A stretch of 64,000 nucleotides of DNA from an uncultured Gemmiger sp. (GTDB lineage: Bacteria > Bacillota > Clostridia > Oscillospirales > Ruminococcaceae), in contig CALXHT010000004.1 of NCBI GenBank assembly GCA_944388215.1, positions 1 through 64,000 of the forward strand, written 5' to 3'. Position 1 is the first letter of the stretch. Each line of letters starts with the position of its first letter. The position numbers and the translations under genes were made by a program. This document shows positions 15,521 through 23,374 of this stretch, piece after piece. Under the pieces are notes generated by a model. It was not told the origin of the DNA, ran no database searches, and worked only from the letters and a program-made list of their open reading frames with translations.

Positions 15521-16414
15521 TCATTCGTACATTTTTCGTCCCGCAAAGACGCACAGCGGCCGCTTGGCCTTGCCGGTACCGATCAGCTGGACCGCGGCGG
15601 CCAGGGTGGCGCCGGCACTGGCACAGGCGGGAACGCCGTCAAAGAAGAGCACTTCCTGGGCGGCCCGCTCAGCGTCGGCGGTGGTGACCGTCAGGATGGT
15701 GTCCACCACGTAGGGGTTGTAGTTTTCCGGCACAAAGCCCGGGCCGATGCCCGCAATGCCGTGCTGGCCGATGAAGCCGCCCGAGATGGCCGCGCATTCG
15801 GTGGGCTCCACCGCCACAATGCGGATCATGCTGTTCCACGCCTTGATGTATTCACCCACGCCGGTGATGGTGCCGCCGCTGCCCACCCCGATGACGATGG
15901 CGTCCACCGCGTCGCCGGCCGCCTTGAGAATCTGCGGGCCGGTCACCCTGCGGTGGTATTCGGGGTTGTCGTCGTTGGCAAAGTAGTGGGTGAAATACCC
16001 GCCGTAGCGCTGGGCGGTCTCCGCGGCGATGCGATCCATGGCCCGGCGGCCGGCACTGCTGCTGACCACGATCTTGGCTCCCAGGTCCTGCAGCCGCTTG
16101 CGGCGGGCAATGGGCAGGCTGCTGGGAACGATGAGAATGCAGGGGTGTCCCGTGGTGGCGCAGCTGACCGCCAGCGCCGCCCCGAAACTGCCGGAACTGG
16201 CTTCCACCACCGGCATGCCGGGCTGCAGATCGCCGCGCTCGGTGGCAAAGGCCAGCATGGTCTCGGCCAGGCCGTCCTTGGAGGTGCCGGTGGCACCTCC
16301 GAAATCCAGATAGGCCAGAATGCTGGAACTCAGGTTGTGACGGCCGGAATAGCCATCCAGCCGCACCACAGGGGAGCGGTAGACCTCCTGGTAGTAGCTT
16401 TTCAGGATCCCCAC
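15521..16414 (-). CDS. cysteine-synthase-family PLP enzyme
   Basis: A 297-residue fold-type II PLP enzyme related to cysteine synthase/cystathionine beta-synthase. The GTG at 16414 is chosen as start because AAAGGAGGT lies 7 nt before it; the ATG at 16435 would place that site inside the gene. The PLP lysine is in GTSKDGLAETML (usually SxKDR), the substrate loop reads EASSGSFGAALA where true cysteine synthases have SSGNTG, and the phosphate-binding glycine loop is VGSGGTITGVG. The changed substrate loop suggests a different amino acid substrate or altered chemistry. Monocistronic; exact reaction unknown. Confidence 0.85.
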   Translation of the reverse strand: MGILKSYYQEVYRSPVVRLDGYSGRHNLSSSILAYLDFGGATGTSKDGLAETMLAFATERGDLQPGMPVVEASSGSFGAALAVSCATTGHPCILIVPSSLPIARRKRLQDLGAKIVVSSSAGRRAMDRIAAETAQRYGGYFTHYFANDDNPEYHRRVTGPQILKAAGDAVDAIVIGVGSGGTITGVGEYIKAWNSMIRIVAVEPTECAAISGGFIGQHGIAGIGPGFVPENYNPYVVDTILTVTTADAERAAQEVLFFDGVPACASAGATLAAAVQLIGTGKAKRPLCVFAGRKMYE

Positions 16415-16452
16415 GGCAGACACCTCCTTTCCCACGGGGCAGAGTATTTCCT

Positions 16453-16481
16453 ATTATAGCACACTTCGACCGCCATTGCAC
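16453..16481 (-). promoter_or_regulatory. likely promoter of the PLP-enzyme gene
   Basis: Minus-strand TATAAT (plus 16453-16458) is clear; the -35 at 17 bp (GTGCAA, plus 16476-16481) is weak. Confidence 0.5.
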
Positions 16482-16575
16482 GGAAAAACCGGAAACCGTC
16501 CGTCTTTTTTCGAGCCGCCGGCAGAAAAAAGAGCGGCTTTTGGTCCGGATTGCGTAAAAAAGTGGGGTATTCCTC

Positions 16576-16604
16576 TTGACTTTGCCGTCGGTCCCTGTTA
16601 TAAT
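16576..16604 (+). promoter_or_regulatory. ylxM-ffh operon promoter
   Basis: TTGACT (16576-16581) and a perfect TATAAT (16599-16604) with a 17-bp spacer, 65 bp before ylxM. Confidence 0.88.
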
Positions 16605-16669
16605 TCATAGGCTGGATGTAAAGAAAAAAACTTTACACAGCATGTCGGATACAGGAAGGGGCGCAGGTC

Positions 16670-17068
16670 ATGGCGGGAAAACCGCAGAAAAATCTGGCCT
16701 ATTCGGTGCTGTTGGACTTTTACGGTCCGGTTCTGACCGAAAAGCAGCGCCTGATCCTGACGGAATACTATGACGAGGATCTCTCCCTGGCCGAGATCGC
16801 CGAGAACTTCGGCATCACCCGGCAGGGGGTGCGGGACGCCATCAAGCATGGCGAGGCCGCCTTGGATGAGCTGGAAGCCAAACTGGGCAACGCCCGGCAC
16901 CATGCGGCGTCGCGGCAGGACCTGACGCGGCTGCGCCAGCTGGTCATGGAAGTGCGGTGCTGCAACTCGGGGCTTTTCAACCCGGTTCCGCAGATCCGTA
17001 CCGACACCGACGAGATGCTCCGGATTTTGGACCGATTGGATACGCAGGAGGATACCGATGGCCTTTGA
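16670..17068 (+). CDS. ylxM: YlxM-family SRP-associated HTH protein
   Basis: A 132-residue helix-turn-helix protein of the YlxM/p13 family, related to sigma-70 region 4. The conserved N-terminal half (LLDFYGPVLTEKQRLILTEYYDEDLSLAEIAE, then ITRQGVRDAIKHGE) is intact. In streptococci YlxM interacts with Ffh and small cytoplasmic RNA in the signal recognition particle. Its stop codon lies 11 nt inside ffh, a conserved gene order in Firmicutes, giving translational coupling. Confidence 0.93.
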   Translation: MAGKPQKNLAYSVLLDFYGPVLTEKQRLILTEYYDEDLSLAEIAENFGITRQGVRDAIKHGEAALDELEAKLGNARHHAASRQDLTRLRQLVMEVRCCNSGLFNPVPQIRTDTDEMLRILDRLDTQEDTDGL

Positions 17069-18413
17069 ATCATTGACAGAGCGCCTGAACGGCGTATTCA
17101 AGAAGCTGCGCGGCAAGGGCAAGCTGAATGAGGCGGACATCAAGACCGCCATGCGGGAAGTCCGTATGGCGCTGCTGGAAGCCGATGTCAACTACAAGGT
17201 GGCCAAGGATTTCTGCGCCCAGGTCTCGGAGCGGGCCATGGGACAGGAGGTCATGGAAAGCCTGACCCCCGCCCAGCAGGTGGTCAAGATCGTCAACGAA
17301 GAGCTGACCAAGCTCATGGGCGGCGACGAGCCCCAGTATCTGCGCATCAAGAACAAAGGCCAGACGGTGCTGATGATGTGCGGCCTGCAGGGCAACGGCA
17401 AGACCACCCACGCCGCCAAGCTGGGCAAGTATTACCGCAGCCAGGGCCGCCGTCCGCTGCTGGTGGCCTGCGACGTTTACCGTCCCGCCGCCATCCAGCA
17501 GCTGCAGATCGTGGGCGAACAGGCGGGGGTGCCCGTCTTCACCATGGGCACCGAAAAGCCGGAGCGCATCGCCCAGCAGGCTATGGCCCACGCCCGGGAT
17601 CACGGCAACGACATCGTGATCCTGGATACCGCCGGCCGTCTGCAGATTGACGACGCGCTGATGGATGAGCTGGTGCGCATCAAGGAAGCCGTGGAGGTGG
17701 ACGAAACCCTCCTGGTGGTGGATGCCATGGCCGGCCAGGAAGCCGTCAACGTGGCCAAGACCTTCAACGAGAAGATCGGCATCACCGGCGTGGTGCTGAC
17801 CAAGACGGACGGCGATACCCGCGGCGGTGCGGCACTCTCGGTGCTGGCCGTCACCGGCAAGCCGATCTATTTCCAGGGCACCGGCGAGAAGCTGGAGGAC
17901 CTGGAACCCTTCTATCCCTCCCGGATGGCCAGCCGCATCCTCGGCATGGGCGACGTGCTCTCTCTGATCGAGAAAGCCCAGAGCGTCCAGAATGACAAGG
18001 AAGCGGAAGCCGCCGCCAAGCGGATGATGGAGAACAAGTTCGATATGAACGACCTGCTGGCCCAGTTCCAGCAGGTGAAGAAGATGGGTGGTGCGGCAGC
18101 GCTGCTCTCCATGATGCCTGGCGGCAACCAGATTGACGCCGACGCTCTGGACGAGAAGATGCTGCCCCACATCGAGGCCATCATCTACTCCATGACCCCG
18201 GCGGAGCGCGCCAAACCCGAGATCATCAATCCCAAGCGCAAACGCCGCATCGCGGCCGGTTCCGGCCAGACAGTGGAGACCGTGAACAAACTGCTGCGTC
18301 AGTACGAAATGATGCAGAAAATGATGAAGAAAGTCCGCCGCAATCCCAAGGGATTCATGCGCAGTCTGGGCAATCTGGGCGGCATGGGCGGCTTCAAAGG
18401 CTTCGGCCGCTGA
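17058..18413 (+). CDS. ffh: signal recognition particle protein Ffh
   Basis: A 451-residue SRP54 GTPase that targets nascent membrane and secreted proteins to the membrane with SRP RNA and FtsY. Order: N domain (1-90), G domain with GLQGNGKTTHAAKL (G1), DTAGRLQID (G3), TKTDGDTRGG (G4 region) and the G5 area FQGTGEKLEDLEPF, then the Met-rich M domain (about 325-451: MNDLLAQFQQVKKMGG, MMQKMMKKVRRNPKG) that binds RNA and signal peptides. Length is normal. G1 normally reads GxQGxGKTT, so this is a good match. Confidence 0.98.
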   Translation: MAFESLTERLNGVFKKLRGKGKLNEADIKTAMREVRMALLEADVNYKVAKDFCAQVSERAMGQEVMESLTPAQQVVKIVNEELTKLMGGDEPQYLRIKNKGQTVLMMCGLQGNGKTTHAAKLGKYYRSQGRRPLLVACDVYRPAAIQQLQIVGEQAGVPVFTMGTEKPERIAQQAMAHARDHGNDIVILDTAGRLQIDDALMDELVRIKEAVEVDETLLVVDAMAGQEAVNVAKTFNEKIGITGVVLTKTDGDTRGGAALSVLAVTGKPIYFQGTGEKLEDLEPFYPSRMASRILGMGDVLSLIEKAQSVQNDKEAEAAAKRMMENKFDMNDLLAQFQQVKKMGGAAALLSMMPGGNQIDADALDEKMLPHIEAIIYSMTPAERAKPEIINPKRKRRIAAGSGQTVETVNKLLRQYEMMQKMMKKVRRNPKGFMRSLGNLGGMGGFKGFGR

Positions 18414-18511
18414 TTGTTTTGGTATGACCCGCACGGCTATACGGCCCACGGGATGTACAATATAAAATTCGCCCCACAAGGGCCGTAAACAAGTATTTGG
18501 AGGAATTTACA

Positions 18512-18751
18512 ATGGTCAAGATTCGTCTGCGCCGTATGGGCGCCAAGAAGGCTCCCTTCTACCGTGTGGTTGTTGCCGACAGTCGTTTTGCCCGTGATGG
18601 CCGCTTCATCGAGGAGATCGGCTACTACGATCCCACCAAGGAGCCCAGCGTGGTCAACATCGATGCCGACAAGGCCAAGCAGTGGCTGGCCAACGGCGCC
18701 CAGCCCACCGACACCGTCCGTGAGCTGCTGAAGAAGGCTGCCGTTCTGTAA
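18512..18751 (+). CDS. rpsP: ribosomal protein S16
   Basis: A 79-residue bS16 protein of the 30S subunit. The ATG at 18512 follows TTTGGAGGAATTTAC; the typical N-terminus [24 protein letters not shown] and the core [15 protein letters not shown] are complete. The 98-bp leader contains a 7-bp inverted repeat (ACGGCCC/GGGCCGT at 18440 and 18480) of unknown role. Followed by khpA after 36 bp, the common order in Firmicutes. Confidence 0.97.
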   Translation: MVKIRLRRMGAKKAPFYRVVVADSRFARDGRFIEEIGYYDPTKEPSVVNIDADKAKQWLANGAQPTDTVRELLKKAAVL

Positions 18752-18787
18752 TCTGCTGTTCACTTTTTCTGAGGGAGGGAACGCCGC

Positions 18788-19021
18788 ATGCAGGAACTGT
18801 TAGTAGCCGTTGCCCGCGGCCTTGTGGAGGACAAGGACGCCGTGCAGGTGACCGTTGATCCCGCACGGGAGGACGGAACCGTCGTCTATCACCTCAAAGT
18901 GGCCGAGGCCGATATGGGCCGTGTCATCGGCAAGCAGGGACGCATTGCCAAGGCAATCCGCGTTGTCATGCGTGCCGCAGCGGTTCGCCAGGGCGAGAAA
19001 GTCATCGTCGAGATCGACTGA
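18788..19021 (+). CDS. khpA: KH-domain RNA-binding protein KhpA
   Basis: A 77-residue single KH-domain protein. The RNA-binding GXXG loop appears as IGKQGRIAKAIR. KhpA pairs with KhpB/EloR in streptococci to bind many small RNAs and mRNAs and influence cell elongation and division. Sits in the conserved rpsP-khpA-rimM-trmD neighbourhood; GAGGGA precedes the ATG. A strong terminator lies between it and rimM. Confidence 0.93.
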   Translation: MQELLVAVARGLVEDKDAVQVTVDPAREDGTVVYHLKVAEADMGRVIGKQGRIAKAIRVVMRAAAVRQGEKVIVEID

Positions 19022-19029
19022 GAAAGCCA

Positions 19030-19063
19030 AAAGCACTTTGCCGTTTTGGCAGAGTGCTTTTTT
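19030..19063 (+). terminator. terminator between khpA and rimM
   Basis: A 13-bp stem (19030-19042 with 19048-19060, one T-G pair), GTTTT loop, T-run. Confidence 0.82.
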
Positions 19064-19117
19064 GTATGCGGGCGGAAAATCCGCCCTTCACCCACGAAAC
19101 GGAAGGTTGAAAAAACT

Positions 19118-19648
19118 ATGCAGAACTATCTTCCCGCCTGCAAGATTGTCTCCACCCACGGTGTCCGCGGCGAGATGAAGGCGCTGCCCCTGTGTGACGG
19201 CGCCGCCTTTCTGGCCAAGTTCAAGCGGCTGTTCGCCAGGGCCGACGGCACCGGGGAGGTCCGGGTGCTGGGGGTGCGTGCCCAGGGCAACGTGATCCTG
19301 CTGCGCCTGGAGGGGGTGGCCGATATGGATGCCGCCCGCGCCCAGGTCGGCCATACCTACTATTTCGCCAAGGCGGACGCCCGGCTGCCGAAGGGCCGCT
19401 ATTTCATTGACGACCTGCTGGGCTGCCGGGTGGTGGATGCCGGGGACGGCCGGGAATACGGCACGCTGACGGCGGTGGACCATCCCGCCGCCCAGGATAT
19501 CTATACCGTCACCGACGCCGAGGGCGGCACCCATATGCTGCCGGCGGTCCCGGAATTTGTGCAGGAGATCGACCTGGAAAGCCGCACCATCACGGTCACG
19601 CCCATCGACGGCATGTTCAACGAAGCGGTCAACGGCGATAAGGAGTAA
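19118..19648 (+). CDS. rimM: 16S rRNA processing protein RimM
   Basis: A 176-residue ribosome maturation factor that helps assemble the 30S head around S19. The N-terminal RimM domain starts with YLPACKIVSTHGVRGEMKALPL and contains FLAKFKRLFARADG; the C-terminal PRC-barrel follows with RYFIDDLLGCRVVDAGDGREYG and the ending LLPAVPEFVQEIDLE-type motif (here MLPAVPEFVQEID). The ATG at 19118 is chosen over a longer frame because the conserved start immediately follows it and CGGAAGG is upstream. Three nt separate it from trmD. Confidence 0.95.
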   Translation: MQNYLPACKIVSTHGVRGEMKALPLCDGAAFLAKFKRLFARADGTGEVRVLGVRAQGNVILLRLEGVADMDAARAQVGHTYYFAKADARLPKGRYFIDDLLGCRVVDAGDGREYGTLTAVDHPAAQDIYTVTDAEGGTHMLPAVPEFVQEIDLESRTITVTPIDGMFNEAVNGDKE

Positions 19649-19651
19649 GGC

Positions 19652-20881
19652 ATGCGCATCGATATTGTGACGCTGTTTCCCGAACTGTGCGACAGTTTTC
19701 TGTCGGCCAGTATTCTGGGCCGTGCCCGCGCCAAGAATCTCTTTGAGGCGCACTGCCATCAGATCCGGGACTACACCACCAACAAGCAGCGGCAGACCGA
19801 CGATTACCCCTACGGCGGCGGCTGCGGCATGGTGCTGTACGCCCAGCCCATCGCCGACTGCCTGCGGGCTGTGCAGCGCCAGTGCGCCGGGCAGGGCAGG
19901 GCCAAGCCCCACGTGGTCTTTCTGACGGCGGCGGGCCAGCCCTACAACGAGGAAGCCGCCAAGCGGTTGGCGCAGTATGACGCCCTGACGCTGGTCTGCG
20001 GCCATTACGAGGGCATCGACCAGCGGGTGATCGACGCCTTCGGGGATGAGGAAATCTCCATCGGCGATTATGTGCTCACCGGCGGGGAGCTGGCCAGCCT
20101 GGTGGTGGCGGACAGCGTCCTGCGGCTGCAGCCCGGCGTGCTGGCGGAGGAAAAAGGCTACCAGGACGAGAGCTACTGGGACGGCCTGCTGGAATACCCC
20201 CAGTATACCCGCCCCGAGGTGTGGGAAGGCCGTGCCGTGCCGCCCGTGCTGCTCACCGGCGACCACCAGAAGATCGATGCCTGGCGGGGAGAGCAGAGCC
20301 GCACCCGCACCCGTCTGCGCCGGTCTGATCTCTATGAGCAGTGGTGCGATACCCATCCGCTGACCGAACTGCCCAAGTGGAAGCGCGGGGAGAACATGCG
20401 GCTGGTGAAGACCGAGGAGCAGTGGACGATGGCGGCCCGTCTGTTTGCGGAGGGGCGGTATACCGTCTGCAAGGAGGTGTGCACGCCGCTCTATCTGGAT
20501 ACGCTGACGCCGGAACACTGCCGGGAGGAACTGCAGACCGAGCGGCAGAACGGCTGGGCCTTTTATCTGCACACCACCAAGAAGGAAGCGGACGGCATGG
20601 TGGGGGTCTGCCACAAAACGGGGGAGATCAGCCACCTGTTTGTGGCAAAGGCCTCCCGGGGCAAGGGCATCGGCAGCAAAATGCTGGATTTCGCCCGCAA
20701 AAAGCTGGCGGAGCATGCCCATCCTACGCTGACCGTGCTGGATACCAACACCCGCGCGCTGGCGCTCTACCGGCGGATGGGCTGGCGCCCGGCGGGGGTG
20801 GCGGCGGTCTATGATCCCGCCGCCGATCCGACGGCCGCTGTGTATTGCCAGGAAGTAAAACTTCGGTATGAGGGACAATAA
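19652..20881 (+). CDS. trmD: tRNA (guanine-37-N1)-methyltransferase fused to a GNAT acetyltransferase domain
   Basis: A 409-residue protein. Residues 1-245 are TrmD, which methylates G37 of tRNA to prevent frameshifting; the knot motifs YGGGCGMVLYAQP, CGHYEGIDQRV and SIGDYVLTGGELA are intact, including the AdoMet loop and catalytic Asp. TrmD normally ends near residue 245. Here the frame runs on without stop into a GNAT domain (about 249-409) with HLFVAKASRGKGIGSKML, the acetyl-CoA loop, and VLDTNTRALALYRRMGW. An in-frame ATG at 20396 (codon 249) with CGCGGGGAG upstream could also make the acetyltransferase alone. The acetyl acceptor is unknown. Confidence 0.92.
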   Translation: MRIDIVTLFPELCDSFLSASILGRARAKNLFEAHCHQIRDYTTNKQRQTDDYPYGGGCGMVLYAQPIADCLRAVQRQCAGQGRAKPHVVFLTAAGQPYNEEAAKRLAQYDALTLVCGHYEGIDQRVIDAFGDEEISIGDYVLTGGELASLVVADSVLRLQPGVLAEEKGYQDESYWDGLLEYPQYTRPEVWEGRAVPPVLLTGDHQKIDAWRGEQSRTRTRLRRSDLYEQWCDTHPLTELPKWKRGENMRLVKTEEQWTMAARLFAEGRYTVCKEVCTPLYLDTLTPEHCREELQTERQNGWAFYLHTTKKEADGMVGVCHKTGEISHLFVAKASRGKGIGSKMLDFARKKLAEHAHPTLTVLDTNTRALALYRRMGWRPAGVAAVYDPAADPTAAVYCQEVKLRYEGQ

Positions 20882-20998
20882 AATAAAGTTTTGTCGTCAA
20901 TCTACAATGATGTTGAAAATAAACTGGTAATAATGCACAAAGCCAAAAGCTGAGATTTGGAGGAATTACAGAATCCTGCCAAAATTGAAAAAATCTAC

Positions 20999-21027
20999 TG
21001 TACAAAATCGACGAAATAGGATAAAAT
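20999..21027 (+). promoter_or_regulatory. ptsH promoter
   Basis: TGTACA (20999-21004) and TAAAAT (21022-21027) with a 17-bp spacer. The 250-bp gap between trmD and the HPr gene (20882-21131) is AT-rich and shows no other gene; its leader holds the hairpin AGGCGG (21039-21044) / CCGCCT (21062-21067). Confidence 0.6.
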
Positions 21028-21131
21028 AGAAACAATCAAGGCGGCGTATCACGCGCAAGGACCGCCTGACGACAAGCGCCCACGGTAGAAACGCAGGGGC
21101 ATATTATTTTCAAAAGTAGGAGAGAATAACT

Positions 21132-21395
21132 ATGTACGTGAAAGAAGTTACCGTTGAGAATCAGGTTGGTCTGCACGCCCGTCCGGCTACCTTCTTCATC
21201 CAGAAAGCGAACGAGTACAAGTCTTCCATCTGGGTCGAGAAGGAAGAGCGCCGTGTCAACGCCAAGAGCCTTCTCGGTGTCCTGAGCCTGGGCATCGTGG
21301 GCGGCACGACCATTCGCATCATTGCCGATGGCGCCGACGAGCAGGCTGCGGTCGACGGTCTGGTCAAGCTGGTCAGCTCCGGCTTTGCCGAGTAA
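21132..21395 (+). CDS. ptsH: HPr phosphocarrier protein
   Basis: An 87-residue HPr. His15 in VGLHARPATFF is the phosphoryl-transfer residue that receives phosphate from enzyme I, so it is HPr rather than Crh. Ser46 in NAKSLLGVLSLGI is the site that HPr kinase modifies in Firmicutes for carbon catabolite repression; both are present. GTAGGAGAG precedes the ATG. Monocistronic here; an enzyme I-like gene of unusual sequence lies at 52181-53761 rather than next to it. Confidence 0.95.
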   Translation: MYVKEVTVENQVGLHARPATFFIQKANEYKSSIWVEKEERRVNAKSLLGVLSLGIVGGTTIRIIADGADEQAAVDGLVKLVSSGFAE

Positions 21396-21413
21396 TTCTT
21401 CTCACAACTGTAA

Positions 21414-21437
21414 CGGCGGGGCGACCCGCCGCTTTTT
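21414..21437 (+). terminator. terminator after ptsH
   Basis: CGGCGGG (21414-21420) / CCCGCCG (21425-21431) stem, GCGA loop, then C and six T. Confidence 0.85.
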
Positions 21438-21466
21438 TATTTTCTGGTATTTTGTAAAGGTGACTC

Positions 21467-23317
21467 ATGACAAAAGCTGAACTCTACCGCAAGGCCTGTA
21501 TGCTGCCGCTGCTGCCGGGGGTATACATCATCCGGGACAAAAGCGATACCATCATCTATATCGGCAAGGCCAAGCGGCTGAAGACCCGGGTGTCGCAGTA
21601 TTTCCGGGAGGGGGTGCCCCACGACGCCAAGGTCACCCAGATGATCGCCCACGCCTTCACCTTTGATGTGATTGTCTGTCAGAGCGAGTTTGAGGCGCTG
21701 GTGCTGGAAGCCAGCCAGATCAAGGCCCACACCCCGAAGTACAACATCCTGCTCAAGGATGACAAGGGCTACAGCTATGTGAAGGTGACCAAAGGCCCCT
21801 GGCCGCGGATCTCGGCGGCGCTGCAGAAGGACGATGACGATGCCGACTATATCGGCCCGTTCACCTCCTCCTTCGCGGTGCGGGAAATGGTGGAGATGGC
21901 CCAGGACTGTTTTCTGCTGCCCCGGTGCAACCGGGAATTTCCCCGGGACTTCGGCAAGGGGCGCCCCTGCCTGAACGCCCACATCGGCAAGTGCATGGCG
22001 GTGTGCAGCGGCAAGATCAGCTGTGAAGCCTACAACGAGGCGGTGCAGGGCGCACTGCGGATGATTCGCTACGGCAAGAAGGACATCGTCAAGCAGCTGC
22101 GGGAAAAGATGGAAGCGGCCTCGGAGCGGCTGGATTTTGAGACGGCGGCGCTGCTGCGGGATCAGATCCAGGCCATCGAGCGGGTCTCGGCGGGCCAGAA
22201 GGTGGTCATGGACGCCGACACCGAGATGGATGTCATCGCCCTGGCCGGCACCACGCGGGCGGTGTGCGCAGCGGTGCTGCGCTACCGGGACGGCCGCCTG
22301 ACCGACAAGCGGGAGTTTGTCTTCCACGATACCACCGACATCGAGCGGGTGCGGGAGGAGTTCCTGCCCCAGTACTATCTGGACGGGGAGACCATCCCCA
22401 AGATCATCGCAGTGGACAAGCTGCCTCCCGACGGGGAAGCGCTGAACGAGGCGCTGAACCAGACCCGGGGCAGTAAGGTGGAACTGTATGTGCCCCAGCG
22501 GGGCGACGTGGCCAAGCTGGTCACCATGGCGTACACCAACGCGGTGGAGCGTCTGGGCCGGGAGAGCGGCCGCTATACCCGGGAGGAAAAACTGCTGGAG
22601 GAGGCCGCCCAGATGCTGGGTCTCAAGGCCCCGCCCCGGGTCATCGAGAGCTACGATATCTCCAACTGGGGCGACGGTTCCAGCGTCTGCGGCATGGTGG
22701 TCTTCAAGGACGGCAAGCCCCATCGTTCGGGGTACCGCCGCTTCAAGATGAAGACGGTGGCCGGCACCGACGACTATGCCTCGCTGGCCGAGACCCTTTC
22801 CCGGCGGGCGGCGGAATATGAGGCGGCCCGGCGGGGCGAAAAGCCGGACGGCCCCCAGAACCAGTTTGCCACCCTGCCCGATCTGCTGCTCATCGACGGC
22901 GGCCGGGGCCAGGTGGGGGCTGTCAAGCAGGCGCTGAAGGGGACTGCCTTCGAGCATGTGCCCACCTTCGGCATGGTCAAGGACGACCATCACCGCACCC
23001 GCGCCATTGTGGATGATGCGGGCGGGGAGATTGCCATCAACCGCAACCGCAACATCTTCACCTTTGTCACCAACATCCAGGACGAGACCCACCGCTACGC
23101 CAACGACTACCGCAAGCGGGCCATGAAAAAACGCTCCTATGCGGCCACGCTGACAGCCCTGCCCGGCGTGGGGGAGAAGACCAGCGCGGCTCTGCTGGCC
23201 CACTTCAAGACAGTGGCCGCAGTGAAGGCGGCCAGCATCTCCGATCTGGAGGAAGTGAAGGGCATCAGCCACGCCAAAGCGGAAAAGCTGTACAACGCCC
23301 TGCGCAATGGGGTATAA
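21467..23317 (+). CDS. uvrC: excinuclease ABC subunit C
   Basis: A 616-residue UvrC, which makes both incisions in nucleotide excision repair with UvrA and UvrB. Domains in order: GIY-YIG nuclease (LPLLPGVYIIRDKSDTIIYIGKAK, residues 13-90), UVR motif (LREKMEAASERLDFETAALLRDQ, about 200-235), the RNase H-like C-terminal nuclease (ESYDISNWGDGSSVCGMVVF with its DDH-type acids and LLLIDGGRGQ), and a final helix-hairpin-helix pair (TALPGVGEKTSAALLAHF). Length is normal. Alone, with no other repair gene next to it. Confidence 0.97.
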   Translation: MTKAELYRKACMLPLLPGVYIIRDKSDTIIYIGKAKRLKTRVSQYFREGVPHDAKVTQMIAHAFTFDVIVCQSEFEALVLEASQIKAHTPKYNILLKDDKGYSYVKVTKGPWPRISAALQKDDDDADYIGPFTSSFAVREMVEMAQDCFLLPRCNREFPRDFGKGRPCLNAHIGKCMAVCSGKISCEAYNEAVQGALRMIRYGKKDIVKQLREKMEAASERLDFETAALLRDQIQAIERVSAGQKVVMDADTEMDVIALAGTTRAVCAAVLRYRDGRLTDKREFVFHDTTDIERVREEFLPQYYLDGETIPKIIAVDKLPPDGEALNEALNQTRGSKVELYVPQRGDVAKLVTMAYTNAVERLGRESGRYTREEKLLEEAAQMLGLKAPPRVIESYDISNWGDGSSVCGMVVFKDGKPHRSGYRRFKMKTVAGTDDYASLAETLSRRAAEYEAARRGEKPDGPQNQFATLPDLLLIDGGRGQVGAVKQALKGTAFEHVPTFGMVKDDHHRTRAIVDDAGGEIAINRNRNIFTFVTNIQDETHRYANDYRKRAMKKRSYAATLTALPGVGEKTSAALLAHFKTVAAVKAASISDLEEVKGISHAKAEKLYNALRNGV

Positions 23318-23374
23318 TCGGAACGGCAGACGGCCTTGTGTCCGCTGCCGAAACCACACATAGGGGAACGATCT

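Noticed and set aside
20891-21075. 9-bp inverted repeat TTGTCGTCA / TGACGACAA around the HPr promoter
   Set aside because: The arms are about 170 bp apart, and the first lies upstream of the predicted transcription start, so they cannot form one RNA structure; chance is likely.
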